From Spirochaetota bacterium (lineage in GTDB: Bacteria > Spirochaetota > Spirochaetia > Treponematales > Treponemataceae), in NCBI GenBank assembly GCA_023438065.1, contig JAEXRH010000012.1, positions 1-64,000 on the forward strand: a stretch of 64,000 bases of DNA, in the 5' to 3' direction. Below the pieces are notes generated by a model that worked only from the letters and a program-made list of their open reading frames with translations, ran no database searches and had not been told where the DNA came from. Each line of letters opens with the position of its first letter. Within the stretch, counting starts at the first letter, position 1. Below, one piece after another: positions 33,714 through 41,843 of this stretch. The translations under genes were made by a program, and so were the position numbers.

Positions 33714-34697
33714 CGATCCGAGGACTTCCGTGTTCTTGTGCATGTAGAGCTTCTTGAGCTCGTCGCGGGCGGGCCCGAGGTACTTGCGGGGATCGAACTC
33801 GGCGGGGTTTTCGGCGAAGATCTTGCGGACGATCGCGGTCATCGCGAGGCGGCCGTCGGAGTCGATGTTGATCTTGCACACGGCGCTCTTCGCGGCGCGG
33901 CGGAGCTGAGCCTCGGGGATACCGACGGTGTCCTTCATCTTGCCGCCGAACTGCTCGATCATCTTGGTGTACTGGACGGGAACGGAGGACGACCCGTGGA
34001 GAACGATGGGGAAGCCCGGGATGCGCTTCTCGATCGCCTCGAGGATGTCGAAGCGGAGCTCCGGGGGAATAAGAACGCCGTCGGCGTTGCGGGTGCACTG
34101 CTCGGGCTTGAACTTGGTCGCGCCGTGGCTCGTGCCGATGGAGATCGCGAGGGAGTCGACGCCGGTCTTCTTGACGAAGTCCTCGACCTCTTCGGGCTGG
34201 GTGTAGTTGGAGTGTTCGTGGGAAACCTCGTCCTCGACGCCGGCGAGAACGCCGAGCTCACCCTCGACGGAGACGTAGTCCTTCTGGGAATGCGCGAAAT
34301 CGCAGACCTTCTTGGTGAGGGCGACGTTTTCCTCGTAGGAGAGGTGGGAACCGTCGATCATGACCGAGGAGAAGCCGGACTCGATGCAGTCCTTGCAGAG
34401 CTCGAAGCTGTCGCCGTGGTCAAGGTGAAGCACTATCGGGATGTCATAGCCGAGCTCGTGGGCGTACTCGACGGCGCCGCGGGCCATGTTCTTGAGGAGG
34501 TTCTTGTTCGCGTACTTGCGCGCGCCGGCGGAAACCTGGAGGATTACCGGGCTCTTGGTCTCGACGCACGCCTGAATGATGGCCTGCATCTGCTCCATGT
34601 TGTTGAAGTTGTAGGCGGGAACAGCGAATCCGCCCTTGATTGCCTTCGCGAACATCTCTTTGGTGTTCACCAGGCCAAGTTCCTTATAGCTGGTCAT
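33699..34697 (-). CDS. fba: Fructose-bisphosphate aldolase, class II
   Basis: A 332-residue zinc aldolase. It has AVPAYNFNNMEQMQA near the N-terminus, VLHLDHGDSFE (first zinc His and catalytic Asp, near 90-100), SVEGELGVLAGVED, IGTSHG, and the LHGSSSVP phosphate-binding stretch with zinc His. It cleaves fructose-1,6-bisphosphate in glycolysis. An aaggag site precedes the ATG and a TTGACC/TACAAT promoter lies upstream. The protein ends in AGQA, and this end is repeated downstream. fba adjacent to flaA genes matches the order I recall from T. pallidum. Confidence 0.96.
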   Translation of the reverse strand: MTSYKELGLVNTKEMFAKAIKGGFAVPAYNFNNMEQMQAIIQACVETKSPVILQVSAGARKYANKNLLKNMARGAVEYAHELGYDIPIVLHLDHGDSFELCKDCIESGFSSVMIDGSHLSYEENVALTKKVCDFAHSQKDYVSVEGELGVLAGVEDEVSHEHSNYTQPEEVEDFVKKTGVDSLAISIGTSHGATKFKPEQCTRNADGVLIPPELRFDILEAIEKRIPGFPIVLHGSSSVPVQYTKMIEQFGGKMKDTVGIPEAQLRRAAKSAVCKINIDSDGRLAMTAIVRKIFAENPAEFDPRKYLGPARDELKKLYMHKNTEVLGSAGQA

Positions 34698-34731
34698 ACG
34701 ACACTCCTTATTTGTAGTAAGTTGTTATTTA

Positions 34732-34760
34732 ATTGTAGAGATAAGCCCTCTTTTGGTCAA
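34732..34760 (-). promoter_or_regulatory. Sigma70 promoter of fba
   Basis: Minus strand TTGACC (34760-34755), 17-bp spacer, TACAAT (34737-34732), 35 bp before the ATG. Confidence 0.7.
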
Positions 34761-34778
34761 TACAACAAAATAAACGGT

Positions 34779-34807
34779 TTGACAAAGCTAAACCTTCAAC
34801 ATATAAT
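34779..34807 (+). promoter_or_regulatory. Consensus sigma70 promoter of flaA genes
   Basis: TTGACA (34779-34784), exactly 17 bp, TATAAT (34802-34807): a perfect consensus promoter for abundant flagellar sheath proteins. The leader is about 45 nt and contains an aaaaggag site at 34845-34852. Confidence 0.85.
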
Positions 34808-34858
34808 AATAACTGGCTGTATTTTCTCCGATGATAGAGTAGTTAAAAGGAGTATGGG

Positions 34859-35590
34859 ATGAAACAAGGCGGTTTAATCATCGCAGGCCTTGTCCTTATG
34901 TTCTGCATGGTTGCGGTTCCCGTAATGGCGGAAGACAATCATGTGAACTATGAAACGTATATCGTGGACAATTTTGATTCAACGGGTACGGACTGGACAT
35001 GGTTTGCTGCAGGCAGCAAATTCGTTACGAAAGGCTATCCCGTTCTGAAATACTTCGACGGTATGCCGAACGCCATCCGCGTAACGCAGGCCGATCCGAA
35101 CGGCAAATACCAGTTTCTTGGCATGGAAGTCAAGTTTGACCGGAAGGGCGATAACTGGGTCGATATCGTTCCGATGAAAAAGGGTTCCGACGGTAACGAC
35201 GTACCCTTCGAAATCCCCTTCAAGGGCCGTATCGCTCGCCTTGACCTTTGGGTTTGGGGCGCCAATTACGCCTATGAGCTTGAAACGCTCATCCGTGATT
35301 GCAACGGTCGCGTTCATACCCTTGAGTTCGGGCCCGTCAATCATGAAGGATGGAAGAACATGTCGGTTAACATGCCGAACAACCTTCAGCAGGTCTCTCC
35401 CTACCTGAATGGCCAGCAGTACGCGACCTTGGTCGCGATCCGCCTGCGCACGCGACCGACCGAGCGGGTAGATGATTTCAAGATCTATTTTGACCAGTTC
35501 AAGGCGCTGACCAACACCTTCATGCCTTCTTATGACGGATTCGAACTCGTCAATAAAACATTTGAAACCCAGAAGGAGAGCGGTCAATGA
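34859..35590 (+). CDS. flaA: Flagellar filament outer layer protein FlaA (first copy)
   Basis: A 243-residue exported protein of the spirochaete FlaA family. The signal peptide runs to about residue 24 (core AGLVLMFCMVAVPVMA, cleavage before EDN). The mature protein has the family's WVWGANYAYELETLIRDCNGR and WKNMSVNMPNN segments. FlaA proteins sheathe the periplasmic flagellar filament. A perfect consensus promoter and a strong Shine-Dalgarno suggest high expression. Its stop codon overlaps the start of a second FlaA gene (ATGA). Confidence 0.9.
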   Translation: MKQGGLIIAGLVLMFCMVAVPVMAEDNHVNYETYIVDNFDSTGTDWTWFAAGSKFVTKGYPVLKYFDGMPNAIRVTQADPNGKYQFLGMEVKFDRKGDNWVDIVPMKKGSDGNDVPFEIPFKGRIARLDLWVWGANYAYELETLIRDCNGRVHTLEFGPVNHEGWKNMSVNMPNNLQQVSPYLNGQQYATLVAIRLRTRPTERVDDFKIYFDQFKALTNTFMPSYDGFELVNKTFETQKESGQ

Positions 35591-36366
35591 AAAAGGTAGT
35601 AATTGGGGCACTTTTTTGCCTGCTCGCGGCGTTTGTCTCGGCTCAGGCCGCGAATGCCCCCGCGCCGGCTTCCTCGGCTCCTCAGGCACCTTCCGCCGCT
35701 GATAGCCTGAATCTCGATTCCGCCAACCCCGCGCTCATCGGGGCCGATTCCGCGGAGCAGAAGCTTAAGGAAATCTCGGTCGATAAGTACGAGAATGAGG
35801 GCACCTGGGTCGCGGCCATGTCCGCCGATGAGGGCGTCATCAAGGGTCGCCTCTTTAACGGCTCTCCCGCGGGCAAAAAGCCGATCCCGTCCGAAGCGAA
35901 CATGAACCTTAAGGACGAGATGGTCTATGGCGTTCGCGTCGATTTCTTCCGCCGTGGCTATAATACCTTCACGGTTACCGCGACCAAGCCGCTGCCGGTC
36001 GAGGGCATCGCCAAAACCGTGAGCGTTTGGGTCGTCGGACGAAACTACAACCATACCTTGAAGCTCCTTCTTCAGGACTACTGGGGACACAATTTCGAGC
36101 TCTATGTCGGCAAGCTCAATCACTCCGGCTGGAAGCTGATGACGGTCGCGATTCCGCCGCAGAATCCCGACGGAAAGTCCGGTATCATCCAGAAGGACTA
36201 TCACTACAGCACCCGTATGGGCCTCAAGGTTGTCGGTTTCAAGATCGAGTGCGATCCTACCGACGCGTACGGCAGCTATTATATGTATCTTGATGATCTT
36301 CGCGCCGTTTCCGATCTCTACGAGATGGAAGCCCGCGACATCGACGATATGTATGATAACTGGTAA
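35587..36366 (+). CDS. flaA: Flagellar filament outer layer protein FlaA (second copy)
   Basis: A 259-residue FlaA paralogue. The signal peptide (MKKVVIGALFCLLAAFVSA) is followed by an Ala/Pro/Ser-rich linker absent from the first copy. The core repeats the family pattern: SVWVVGRNYNHTLKLLLQDYWG and GWKLMTVAIPPQNPD. The C-terminus is acidic and tyrosine-rich. It is translationally coupled to the first copy and followed by a strong terminator, so the two are made in matched amounts. Confidence 0.9.
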   Translation: MKKVVIGALFCLLAAFVSAQAANAPAPASSAPQAPSAADSLNLDSANPALIGADSAEQKLKEISVDKYENEGTWVAAMSADEGVIKGRLFNGSPAGKKPIPSEANMNLKDEMVYGVRVDFFRRGYNTFTVTATKPLPVEGIAKTVSVWVVGRNYNHTLKLLLQDYWGHNFELYVGKLNHSGWKLMTVAIPPQNPDGKSGIIQKDYHYSTRMGLKVVGFKIECDPTDAYGSYYMYLDDLRAVSDLYEMEARDIDDMYDNW

Positions 36367-36386
36367 GGTTTGACCCCTTCTTGTAC

Positions 36387-36418
36387 AAAAGCCGCCTTAC
36401 TCAAGGCGGCTTTTTTTT
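36387..36418 (+). terminator. Intrinsic terminator of flaA operon
   Basis: AAAGCCGCCTT-actc-AAGGCGGC followed by eight T. Confidence 0.92.
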
Positions 36419-36461
36419 ATTATTCCGGTGGTGCGTGCAGGGATATGACGGCGAGGAATGC

Positions 36462-37676
36462 ATGAATACTGAAATACCGAAAAACTTACCCGGGGAAGGG
36501 CGCTATGAGCTCGACAAGCTCGCGTTCCTCAAGAATATCTATTTCTTTCACGCGATGCCCGAAGATTCCCTTCAAAAAATCCTGAAACTGTGCGCGGAAC
36601 GAACCTACGAGCCGGGTGCCGTTCTTTTTTTCGAGGATATGCCCGGCGATCGCTTCTTCATAATCCTTGAGGGTGAGCTTGAGATATGGAAACGGTACGG
36701 GCAGCTGGATGGCGTGCTTTTGGGCGTCAGCAAGACGGGTCAACCGGTCGGGGAAATGGCGCTTATCGACGACCAGCCGCGAAGCGCGACGGTGCGCTCG
36801 CGTACCCTGGCGAGAACGCTCGAGCTTAACGCCGCCGATTTTCGTCGTCTTCTCGAGTCGGACACCGCGATCTGCGTTTCGCTTTTAAAGGCCGTTACGA
36901 TGATGGTTCGCCGTTCAAACGAGGCGCATATCGCGGATTTGGATCGTCAAAACCGCGAACTTGCCCGCGCGTACGCGGATCTCGCTTCCGCCCAGGACGA
37001 ACTGGTGAGTAGGGAGCGGCTTTCCGTCGTGGGGAAATTCTCCTCGATGATTCTCCATGATATCAGAAATCCCCTGTCTGCCCTGAAGACGCGGATTGAG
37101 CTGCTCGCGATGCAGCGCGAGAATAAAGGCTATTTCGAGCACGCTATCGAGAAGATTCAAAGCGATATCGCCCGTATGGAGACGATAAGCGCGGAGTTTC
37201 TGGATTATGCCCGGGGAGACATCCGTTTGAAAATGTCCGTTTGCGACATTGGATCCCTTTTGGCCCGCTTTCGCGAGATTATCGCGATCAAGGCCGACCC
37301 CTTGAGCATTTCCGTCTCGATAGAGAATCGCGCGACGAATCTGGTCGTGCTTGACGAGGAGCGCATGTTGCGCGCGCTCGTGAACGCGGGTGAGAATGCC
37401 GTCAAGGCGATGGCCCCTGGCGGGAAGCTTCGCGTCGAATCGTTCATTGAGGGTGACCGGCTTACCCTTGTCATGGAAGACAACGGAAAAGGCATGAGCG
37501 AGGACGCGCTGGCGCATTGTTTTGAACCGTTCTATTCCGCGTCGACGGCCGGGGGCACGGGTCTCGGGATGGTAATCATCAAGAATATCATCGATGCCCA
37601 CCACGGCGAGATTACGGTACGTTCCCGCGAAGGGGAAGGGACGCGCGTCACGATCATCCTGCCCGCCATTACCTGA
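36462..37676 (+). CDS. cNMP-binding sensor histidine kinase
   Basis: A 404-residue soluble kinase: cyclic-nucleotide-binding domain (about 22-150, cassette VGEMALIDDQPRSATVR), a short coiled coil, a DHp domain with HDIRNPLSAL (phospho-acceptor His199), and an HATPase domain with NAGENAVKAM (N box), DNGKGM (G1), FEPFYS (F) and GGTGLGM (G2). No membrane segment is present, so it senses an intracellular nucleotide. No response regulator is adjacent, so it is an orphan kinase. A gagga site precedes the ATG; the upstream extension is non-homologous. It converges on and overlaps the next gene by 8 bp. Confidence 0.9.
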   Translation: MNTEIPKNLPGEGRYELDKLAFLKNIYFFHAMPEDSLQKILKLCAERTYEPGAVLFFEDMPGDRFFIILEGELEIWKRYGQLDGVLLGVSKTGQPVGEMALIDDQPRSATVRSRTLARTLELNAADFRRLLESDTAICVSLLKAVTMMVRRSNEAHIADLDRQNRELARAYADLASAQDELVSRERLSVVGKFSSMILHDIRNPLSALKTRIELLAMQRENKGYFEHAIEKIQSDIARMETISAEFLDYARGDIRLKMSVCDIGSLLARFREIIAIKADPLSISVSIENRATNLVVLDEERMLRALVNAGENAVKAMAPGGKLRVESFIEGDRLTLVMEDNGKGMSEDALAHCFEPFYSASTAGGTGLGMVIIKNIIDAHHGEITVRSREGEGTRVTIILPAIT

Positions 37677-38343
37677 TATCGTTAAGCGTGTACGCGTAGG
37701 CGCGCCCGCATTTGCCCGATCGTTCGGAGATCCCTGTTTTCGCCAAAACCCATGCCATCTTTCCCGCGTATGCGCCTGCACCGGCCTTTTTCAGGTCGGC
37801 GACCGTAAAGGGGGAGGGTATTTCTTTCGGCACGAGGGCGGCATAATCGCCGATTGACCGAAACGCGCGGGTTTCATGGATCTTCAGGAGTTTACGGTCG
37901 CTGATGCGTACGCCCTTTCTCCGCCATGATCCGGTGCCGTCGGCGACGCGAAGCTCGAGGGTGTCGGTGAAAACCGCGGTGATCGTCAGATTTTGGTGCC
38001 CCACGAGATGCCAGATACCGGTCAGTTCGGCGAAGAGCTGATACAGCTTGCCGTGTTTCGGGCTCTTCCGCCGCGAGATAAGGCCGCCGTAGGCATCGAA
38101 GGTTTCGATAGTCGTGTTGACCGCGATGGGGTACACGAGATTGACCTGTCGCGTGACGACGAGCTTTTCGAGTTTTGCCTTGAGTTTCCCGAGATTCGAG
38201 GTTTGAATCTCGACGATCGATCCGTCGTCGAGAACGACATCGCAAATCGACCCGTCGATCGGGATCTCGGTTTCCCCTCCCTGCGCCGAGTAATACTCCT
38301 TCAACTCCTCGTGGAGGAGGGTTTCGTTCCAGGTATTAATCAT
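37669..38343 (-). CDS. Unknown protein, possible PD-(D/E)xK nuclease fold
   Basis: A 224-residue soluble protein. The N-terminal 60 residues resemble a PD-(D/E)xK core: GGETEIPIDGSICDVVLDDGS then IVEIQTSN, giving Asp35 and Glu45-x-Gln47 spaced as in restriction-like nucleases with Gln in place of Lys. The rest has LVYPIAVNTTIETFD and a basic middle region. The C-terminal 60 residues look like a small helical domain. It overlaps the small upstream gene by 4 bp (ATGA). The fold call is inference from motif spacing. Confidence 0.65.
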   Translation of the reverse strand: MINTWNETLLHEELKEYYSAQGGETEIPIDGSICDVVLDDGSIVEIQTSNLGKLKAKLEKLVVTRQVNLVYPIAVNTTIETFDAYGGLISRRKSPKHGKLYQLFAELTGIWHLVGHQNLTITAVFTDTLELRVADGTGSWRRKGVRISDRKLLKIHETRAFRSIGDYAALVPKEIPSPFTVADLKKAGAGAYAGKMAWVLAKTGISERSGKCGRAYAYTLNDIR

Positions 38344-38579
38344 AGGTATTCAACGAGATCGTTCGCGCTGAGCTGCTCGAGGAAGTACCAGGTTACGACG
38401 AGTCCCCGCTCCTCGGCGGTGCGCTTCCGCGAGACGTGATAGGCGAGCATGCGGTTTGTCGGGAGCGGCAAGGGCAGGGGAACGCCGTTTACGTCCACGA
38501 TGTCATTTACCCGTAATTGATGCCGGATTTCCTGGGTTTCCCCTTCAGGATACACGATATGGAATTCATAGAGGGTCAT
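38340..38579 (-). CDS. Small hypothetical protein
   Basis: A 79-residue protein starting MTLYEFHIVYPEGETQEIRHQ, with a short proline-rich stretch (PLPLPLP) and a basic VSRKRTAEERG segment. No family is recognised. It is translationally coupled to the nuclease-like gene, and the pair lies between two unrelated plus-strand units. A companion or regulatory role is possible but unsupported. Confidence 0.6.
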   Translation of the reverse strand: MTLYEFHIVYPEGETQEIRHQLRVNDIVDVNGVPLPLPLPTNRMLAYHVSRKRTAEERGLVVTWYFLEQLSANDLVEYL

Positions 38580-38665
38580 AGAGTGACTATATCGACCCTT
38601 TTTATCCTCTGTAAACCCGTTTTTTTCCTTTTTATGCGGTTTTCTTACTTTTTACGCGAAAGCTG

Positions 38666-38693
38666 TTGACAACCGGAATTTTGGTGGTAGAAT
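38666..38693 (+). promoter_or_regulatory. Sigma70 promoter of the mraZ/division cluster
   Basis: TTGACA (38666-38671), 16-bp spacer, TAGAAT (38688-38693). The predicted start, near 38700, lies at the edge of the MraZ repeats. Confidence 0.7.
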
Positions 38694-38701
38694 GGTCGTT
38701 A

Positions 38702-38741
38702 AGTGGGAATTAGTGGGAGAAAGTAGTAGAAAGTGGATGCA
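38702..38741 (+). promoter_or_regulatory. MraZ operator: four 10-bp direct repeats
   Basis: Four consecutive decamers begin with AGTGGGA, AGTGGGA, AGTAGTA and AGTGGAT (38702, 38712, 38722, 38732). The 10-bp periodicity and TGGGN cores match MraZ-binding boxes known from Escherichia coli and Mycoplasma. The last box overlaps the GTG start of mraZ. The cluster is probably autoregulated by MraZ. Confidence 0.8.
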
Positions 38742-39182
38742 GGACTTTTGACCGGAGAATATCGCAACACACTCGACGAGAAGGGACGGATCATGTTCCC
38801 CGTCAGGTTGCGCTCGGAGCTCGCAGGTCAGACCCTCATCCTCACGCGCGGAATAGACCGTTGCCTGTGGCTTTTTCCCCCGGATCAGTGGAAGGTTCTT
38901 TCCGACAAGGTTATGGAATCCGCGTCGCTGTTCCAGTCCCAGTCCCGTTCGGTATTGCGCCGCCTTATCGCCCCGGCCCAGGAGGTCGAGATCGACAAGG
39001 CGGGCCGCATATCGATCCCGCAGAGCCTGCGCGAATTCGCCGGCCTTGGAAAGGAATGCATATTCCTCGGGATCAACAAATATTTCGAATTGTGGGATTC
39101 GGAAGAGTACGAGAAGTATCTGGGGGAGAGCGAGGCCGATTTCAGGGGCGCCACGGAAGGGCTCGGGAATATCTGCCTCTAA
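38733..39182 (+). CDS. mraZ: Transcriptional regulator MraZ
   Basis: A 149-residue protein with two SpoVT/AbrB-like MraZ domains: TGEYRNTLDEKGRIMFPVRLR (about 7-27) and EVEIDKAGRISIPQSLREFAGL (about 83-104). It binds the direct repeats at the head of the division cluster and controls it. The GTG at 38733 has no Shine-Dalgarno; TTG at 38748, giving a start right before TGEYR and preceded by gcagga, fits the family N-terminus better. I kept the longer call but the shorter start may be real. Confidence 0.92.
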   Translation: MDAGLLTGEYRNTLDEKGRIMFPVRLRSELAGQTLILTRGIDRCLWLFPPDQWKVLSDKVMESASLFQSQSRSVLRRLIAPAQEVEIDKAGRISIPQSLREFAGLGKECIFLGINKYFELWDSEEYEKYLGESEADFRGATEGLGNICL

Positions 39183-39188
39183 CAGGTT

Positions 39189-40142
39189 ATGGAGATCGTT
39201 CATACATCGGTTTTATTGAATGAATGCCTCGACCTTTTGGCGCCCGAAGGCGACCATCCCCTGATGGTCGACGGAACCCTCGGCGAAGGCGGCCACACGG
39301 AAGCCTTTCTCTCGGCCTTTCCCCGGCTTCGCGTGATCGGCGTCGACGCCGACGCCCGTATCCAGGCCCGCGCCCGGGAGCGGCTCGCGCCGTTCGGCGA
39401 CCGGGTGATCTTCCATCTCGGCTGGTCGGACGGGTTTTTCCGCGATTATCCCGAGGGCGAGAAAAAGCCCGACGTCATCCTCCTCGATCTCGGCATATCC
39501 CTCTTTCATTACGAAAAATCCGGCCGCGGCTTCAGTTTCCGCTCGGACGAGCCGCTCGACATGCGGCTCGATCCCTCCGAAGGGGAAAGCGCCGCGGACC
39601 TCGTGAATACCATGGGCGAGTCGAATCTCGCGGACCTCATCTACCAGTTCGGCGAAGAGCAGTACTCGAGGCGCATCGCCCGGGCTATCGTCGAGGCTCG
39701 CCGAAGCGCGAAGTTCGCGACGGCCCGGTCGCTCGCCGACTGCATCTACGGCGCCGTGCCCGCGCAGTATCGACACGGACGCATTCACCCCGCGACGAAG
39801 ACTTTCCAGGCGCTCAGGATCGCGGTAAACGGCGAGCTTTCGCGGCTTCCCGCGCTCCTTGATCTCGCGTTCCGGACCCTCGCTCCCTCCGGAAAGCTCG
39901 GCGTCATAACCTTTCACTCGCTTGAGGACAGAATCGTAAAAAACCACTTCCGGGATCTCGCGAAGTCCTGCATTTGCCCGCCGGAAGTGCCGATATGTAA
40001 GTGCGGGGGCAGGCCCCGCGCCGAGCTCCTGACGAAAAAGGGAGTCGGCCCGACCGAAGAGGAAATTGCCCGAAATTCGCCGTCGCGGAGCGCTCGCCTG
40101 CGGGTCGTGCGGAAGATTACCTATGGAGACGCATCGCTATGA
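39189..40142 (+). CDS. rsmH: 16S rRNA m4C1402 methyltransferase RsmH
   Basis: A 317-residue SAM enzyme: HTSVLLNECLDLL at the N-terminus, DGTLGEGGHTEAFL (SAM site, about 29-42), VIGVDAD, ILLDLGISLFHYE, RGFSFRSDEPLDMR, and the ITFHSLEDRIVKNHF C-terminal motif. It methylates the ribosomal decoding site. It follows mraZ by 6 bp and its stop overlaps ftsL (ATGA), as in most division clusters. Confidence 0.96.
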   Translation: MEIVHTSVLLNECLDLLAPEGDHPLMVDGTLGEGGHTEAFLSAFPRLRVIGVDADARIQARARERLAPFGDRVIFHLGWSDGFFRDYPEGEKKPDVILLDLGISLFHYEKSGRGFSFRSDEPLDMRLDPSEGESAADLVNTMGESNLADLIYQFGEEQYSRRIARAIVEARRSAKFATARSLADCIYGAVPAQYRHGRIHPATKTFQALRIAVNGELSRLPALLDLAFRTLAPSGKLGVITFHSLEDRIVKNHFRDLAKSCICPPEVPICKCGGRPRAELLTKKGVGPTEEEIARNSPSRSARLRVVRKITYGDASL

Positions 40143-40426
40143 TCAGAAATATCGCAGCCATCCTGCTCGCACTCGCGATTCCCGCCATGCTTTTTTCCCT
40201 GGTATGGCAGACGAGCCGCTACGGCGATCTCGACCGCGAGGTTCGCGAGCTTGACCGCAAGCAGGACGAGGTAATCACGGTGAATCGCCGGCTGATCTCC
40301 GGGATCACGGTTCTCGCGACGCCCGAGCGGATAGAGCGCGTGGCTACCGAGGAACTCAAGATGCGAAAGGCTCGTCCAGACGAGATAACCCGAATATCGC
40401 TCAAGAAGGGGAACCTCGGTGGCTGA
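40139..40426 (+). CDS. ftsL: FtsL-like cell division protein
   Basis: A 95-residue bitopic protein: one N-terminal membrane segment (IAAILLALAIPAMLFSLVW), then a coiled coil (LDREVRELDRKQDEVITVNRRL) and ERIERVATEELKMRKA, a typical FtsL C-terminus. It should join FtsQ in the divisome. Homology is weak, as usual for FtsL; size, topology and position between rsmH and murF support the call. It overlaps both neighbours. Confidence 0.82.
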   Translation: MIRNIAAILLALAIPAMLFSLVWQTSRYGDLDREVRELDRKQDEVITVNRRLISGITVLATPERIERVATEELKMRKARPDEITRISLKKGNLGG

Positions 40427-41843
40427 TACCGCGTTACTCATGAGCGTGAGCGAACTCGCCGAGGCGGTTCACGGCACGATCCTGTGCGACTTCTCCCCGC
40501 ATAACGGGTTTTTCTCCGTCGCGACCGACAGCAGAAACGTGCTGTCGGGTTCTCTTTTCGTGCCGCTCATGGGTGAATTCCGCGATGGACATACCTTCAT
40601 CAACAAGGCGCTCGATCAGGGCGCCGCGGTCGTGTTCGTGGACGCGGCCCATGAGGCCGGCTCGGCGAGCCTTTTTTGCACGCTCGGCAAGCAATACGCG
40701 GCGGCGTTTATCGTCGTCGAGAACACCCTTCGCGCGCTTCAGGACGCCGCGGGCGCGTACCTGGGGAAATTCCCGCGCCTGATTCGCGTCGGGATAACCG
40801 GATCGAGCGGGAAGACCACGACGAAGGAAATCGTCGGGGCGATATTCGCGCAGAAATACAACGTCGTCATGAACGAGGGAAACCTCAATTCGGAGACCGG
40901 CCTTCCGCTTTCGGTATTCAAGGTGCGCAAGGAGCACGAGGTCGGCGTTTTCGAGCTTGGCATGAATCGCCGCGGAGAGATATCCGAAATCGCGCGGGTG
41001 CTTCGTCCGACGCTCGCGCTTATCACGAACATCGGAACCGCCCATATCGGGATTCTCGGCTCGCAACAGGCGATAGCTGAGGAAAAAAAAGAAATTTTCT
41101 CGTTTTTCGAAAGCTCCTCGACGGGTTTCGTCCCGGAAGACGATCCTTGGGGCGATTTTCTCGCCGACGTGCGGGCCGGCAGCGTTCTGAGATACGGAAA
41201 AACGAGCACCCCGGGATTCACGGGCGCGCAAAGCCTTGGTATCGACGGCACGCTCATCCGGTACGAGGGGAGGGACGTTCGGTTCCCCCTTCCCGGCCCG
41301 TACAACCTTAAAAACGCGCTTGGCGCGATCGCGCTCGCGCGGCACGCGGGCGTCGGGGCGGACAAGATCAAGGCCGGCATCGAGTCGGTCAAGCCGCTTT
41401 TCGGCAGGGCGGAAATCGTCCGCGGCGACGTGACGTTGATGCTCGATTGTTACAACGCGAATCCCGACTCTATGGAAAGCGCCCTCGAGTTTTGCCGGGA
41501 TCTCGAATGGGCCGGCCGGAAGATTTTCGTGCTCGGTTCCATGCTCGAGCTCGGTGAGGAATCATCGCAGGCGCACCGGAAGGTATGCCTCCTCGCGCGC
41601 GACTCGAATCCCGACCGCGTGTATCTTTTCGGCAGGGAGATGGTCGAGTCGGGCGCGGCCGTAGACTGGGGTAACGTCCCCGTCGAGTTTCATACCGACA
41701 TGGAAGCCCTTTCCGCCTCGCTCGCGAAGGGGCGAAGGGAAGGGGATTTTTACTTCGTGAAGGGATCTCGCGGGATGGCGCTCGAGCGGGCATGTCCGGC
41801 GATAACGGGAAAGGAAGCACCGGAAAACGGGGGCGGGCACTGA
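40419..41843 (+). CDS. murF: UDP-MurNAc-tripeptide--D-alanyl-D-alanine ligase MurF
   Basis: A 474-residue Mur ligase: N-terminal domain with TDSRNV, ATP loop GITGSSGKTTTKE (about 124-136), central NEGNLNSETGLPLSVF, and the C-terminal CYNANPDSMESAL motif. It adds D-Ala-D-Ala to the peptidoglycan precursor. The GTG at 40419 has an aagggga site and overlaps ftsL by 8 bp. It directly follows ftsL; ftsI and murE, often found here in other bacteria, are absent. Confidence 0.95.
   Translation: MADTALLMSVSELAEAVHGTILCDFSPHNGFFSVATDSRNVLSGSLFVPLMGEFRDGHTFINKALDQGAAVVFVDAAHEAGSASLFCTLGKQYAAAFIVVENTLRALQDAAGAYLGKFPRLIRVGITGSSGKTTTKEIVGAIFAQKYNVVMNEGNLNSETGLPLSVFKVRKEHEVGVFELGMNRRGEISEIARVLRPTLALITNIGTAHIGILGSQQAIAEEKKEIFSFFESSSTGFVPEDDPWGDFLADVRAGSVLRYGKTSTPGFTGAQSLGIDGTLIRYEGRDVRFPLPGPYNLKNALGAIALARHAGVGADKIKAGIESVKPLFGRAEIVRGDVTLMLDCYNANPDSMESALEFCRDLEWAGRKIFVLGSMLELGEESSQAHRKVCLLARDSNPDRVYLFGREMVESGAAVDWGNVPVEFHTDMEALSASLAKGRREGDFYFVKGSRGMALERACPAITGKEAPENGGGH

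Noticed and set aside
33342..34862. A 506-codon plus-strand frame covering fba
   Set aside because: It is antisense to fba, runs through a terminator, and its start lies inside the membrane-protein gene.
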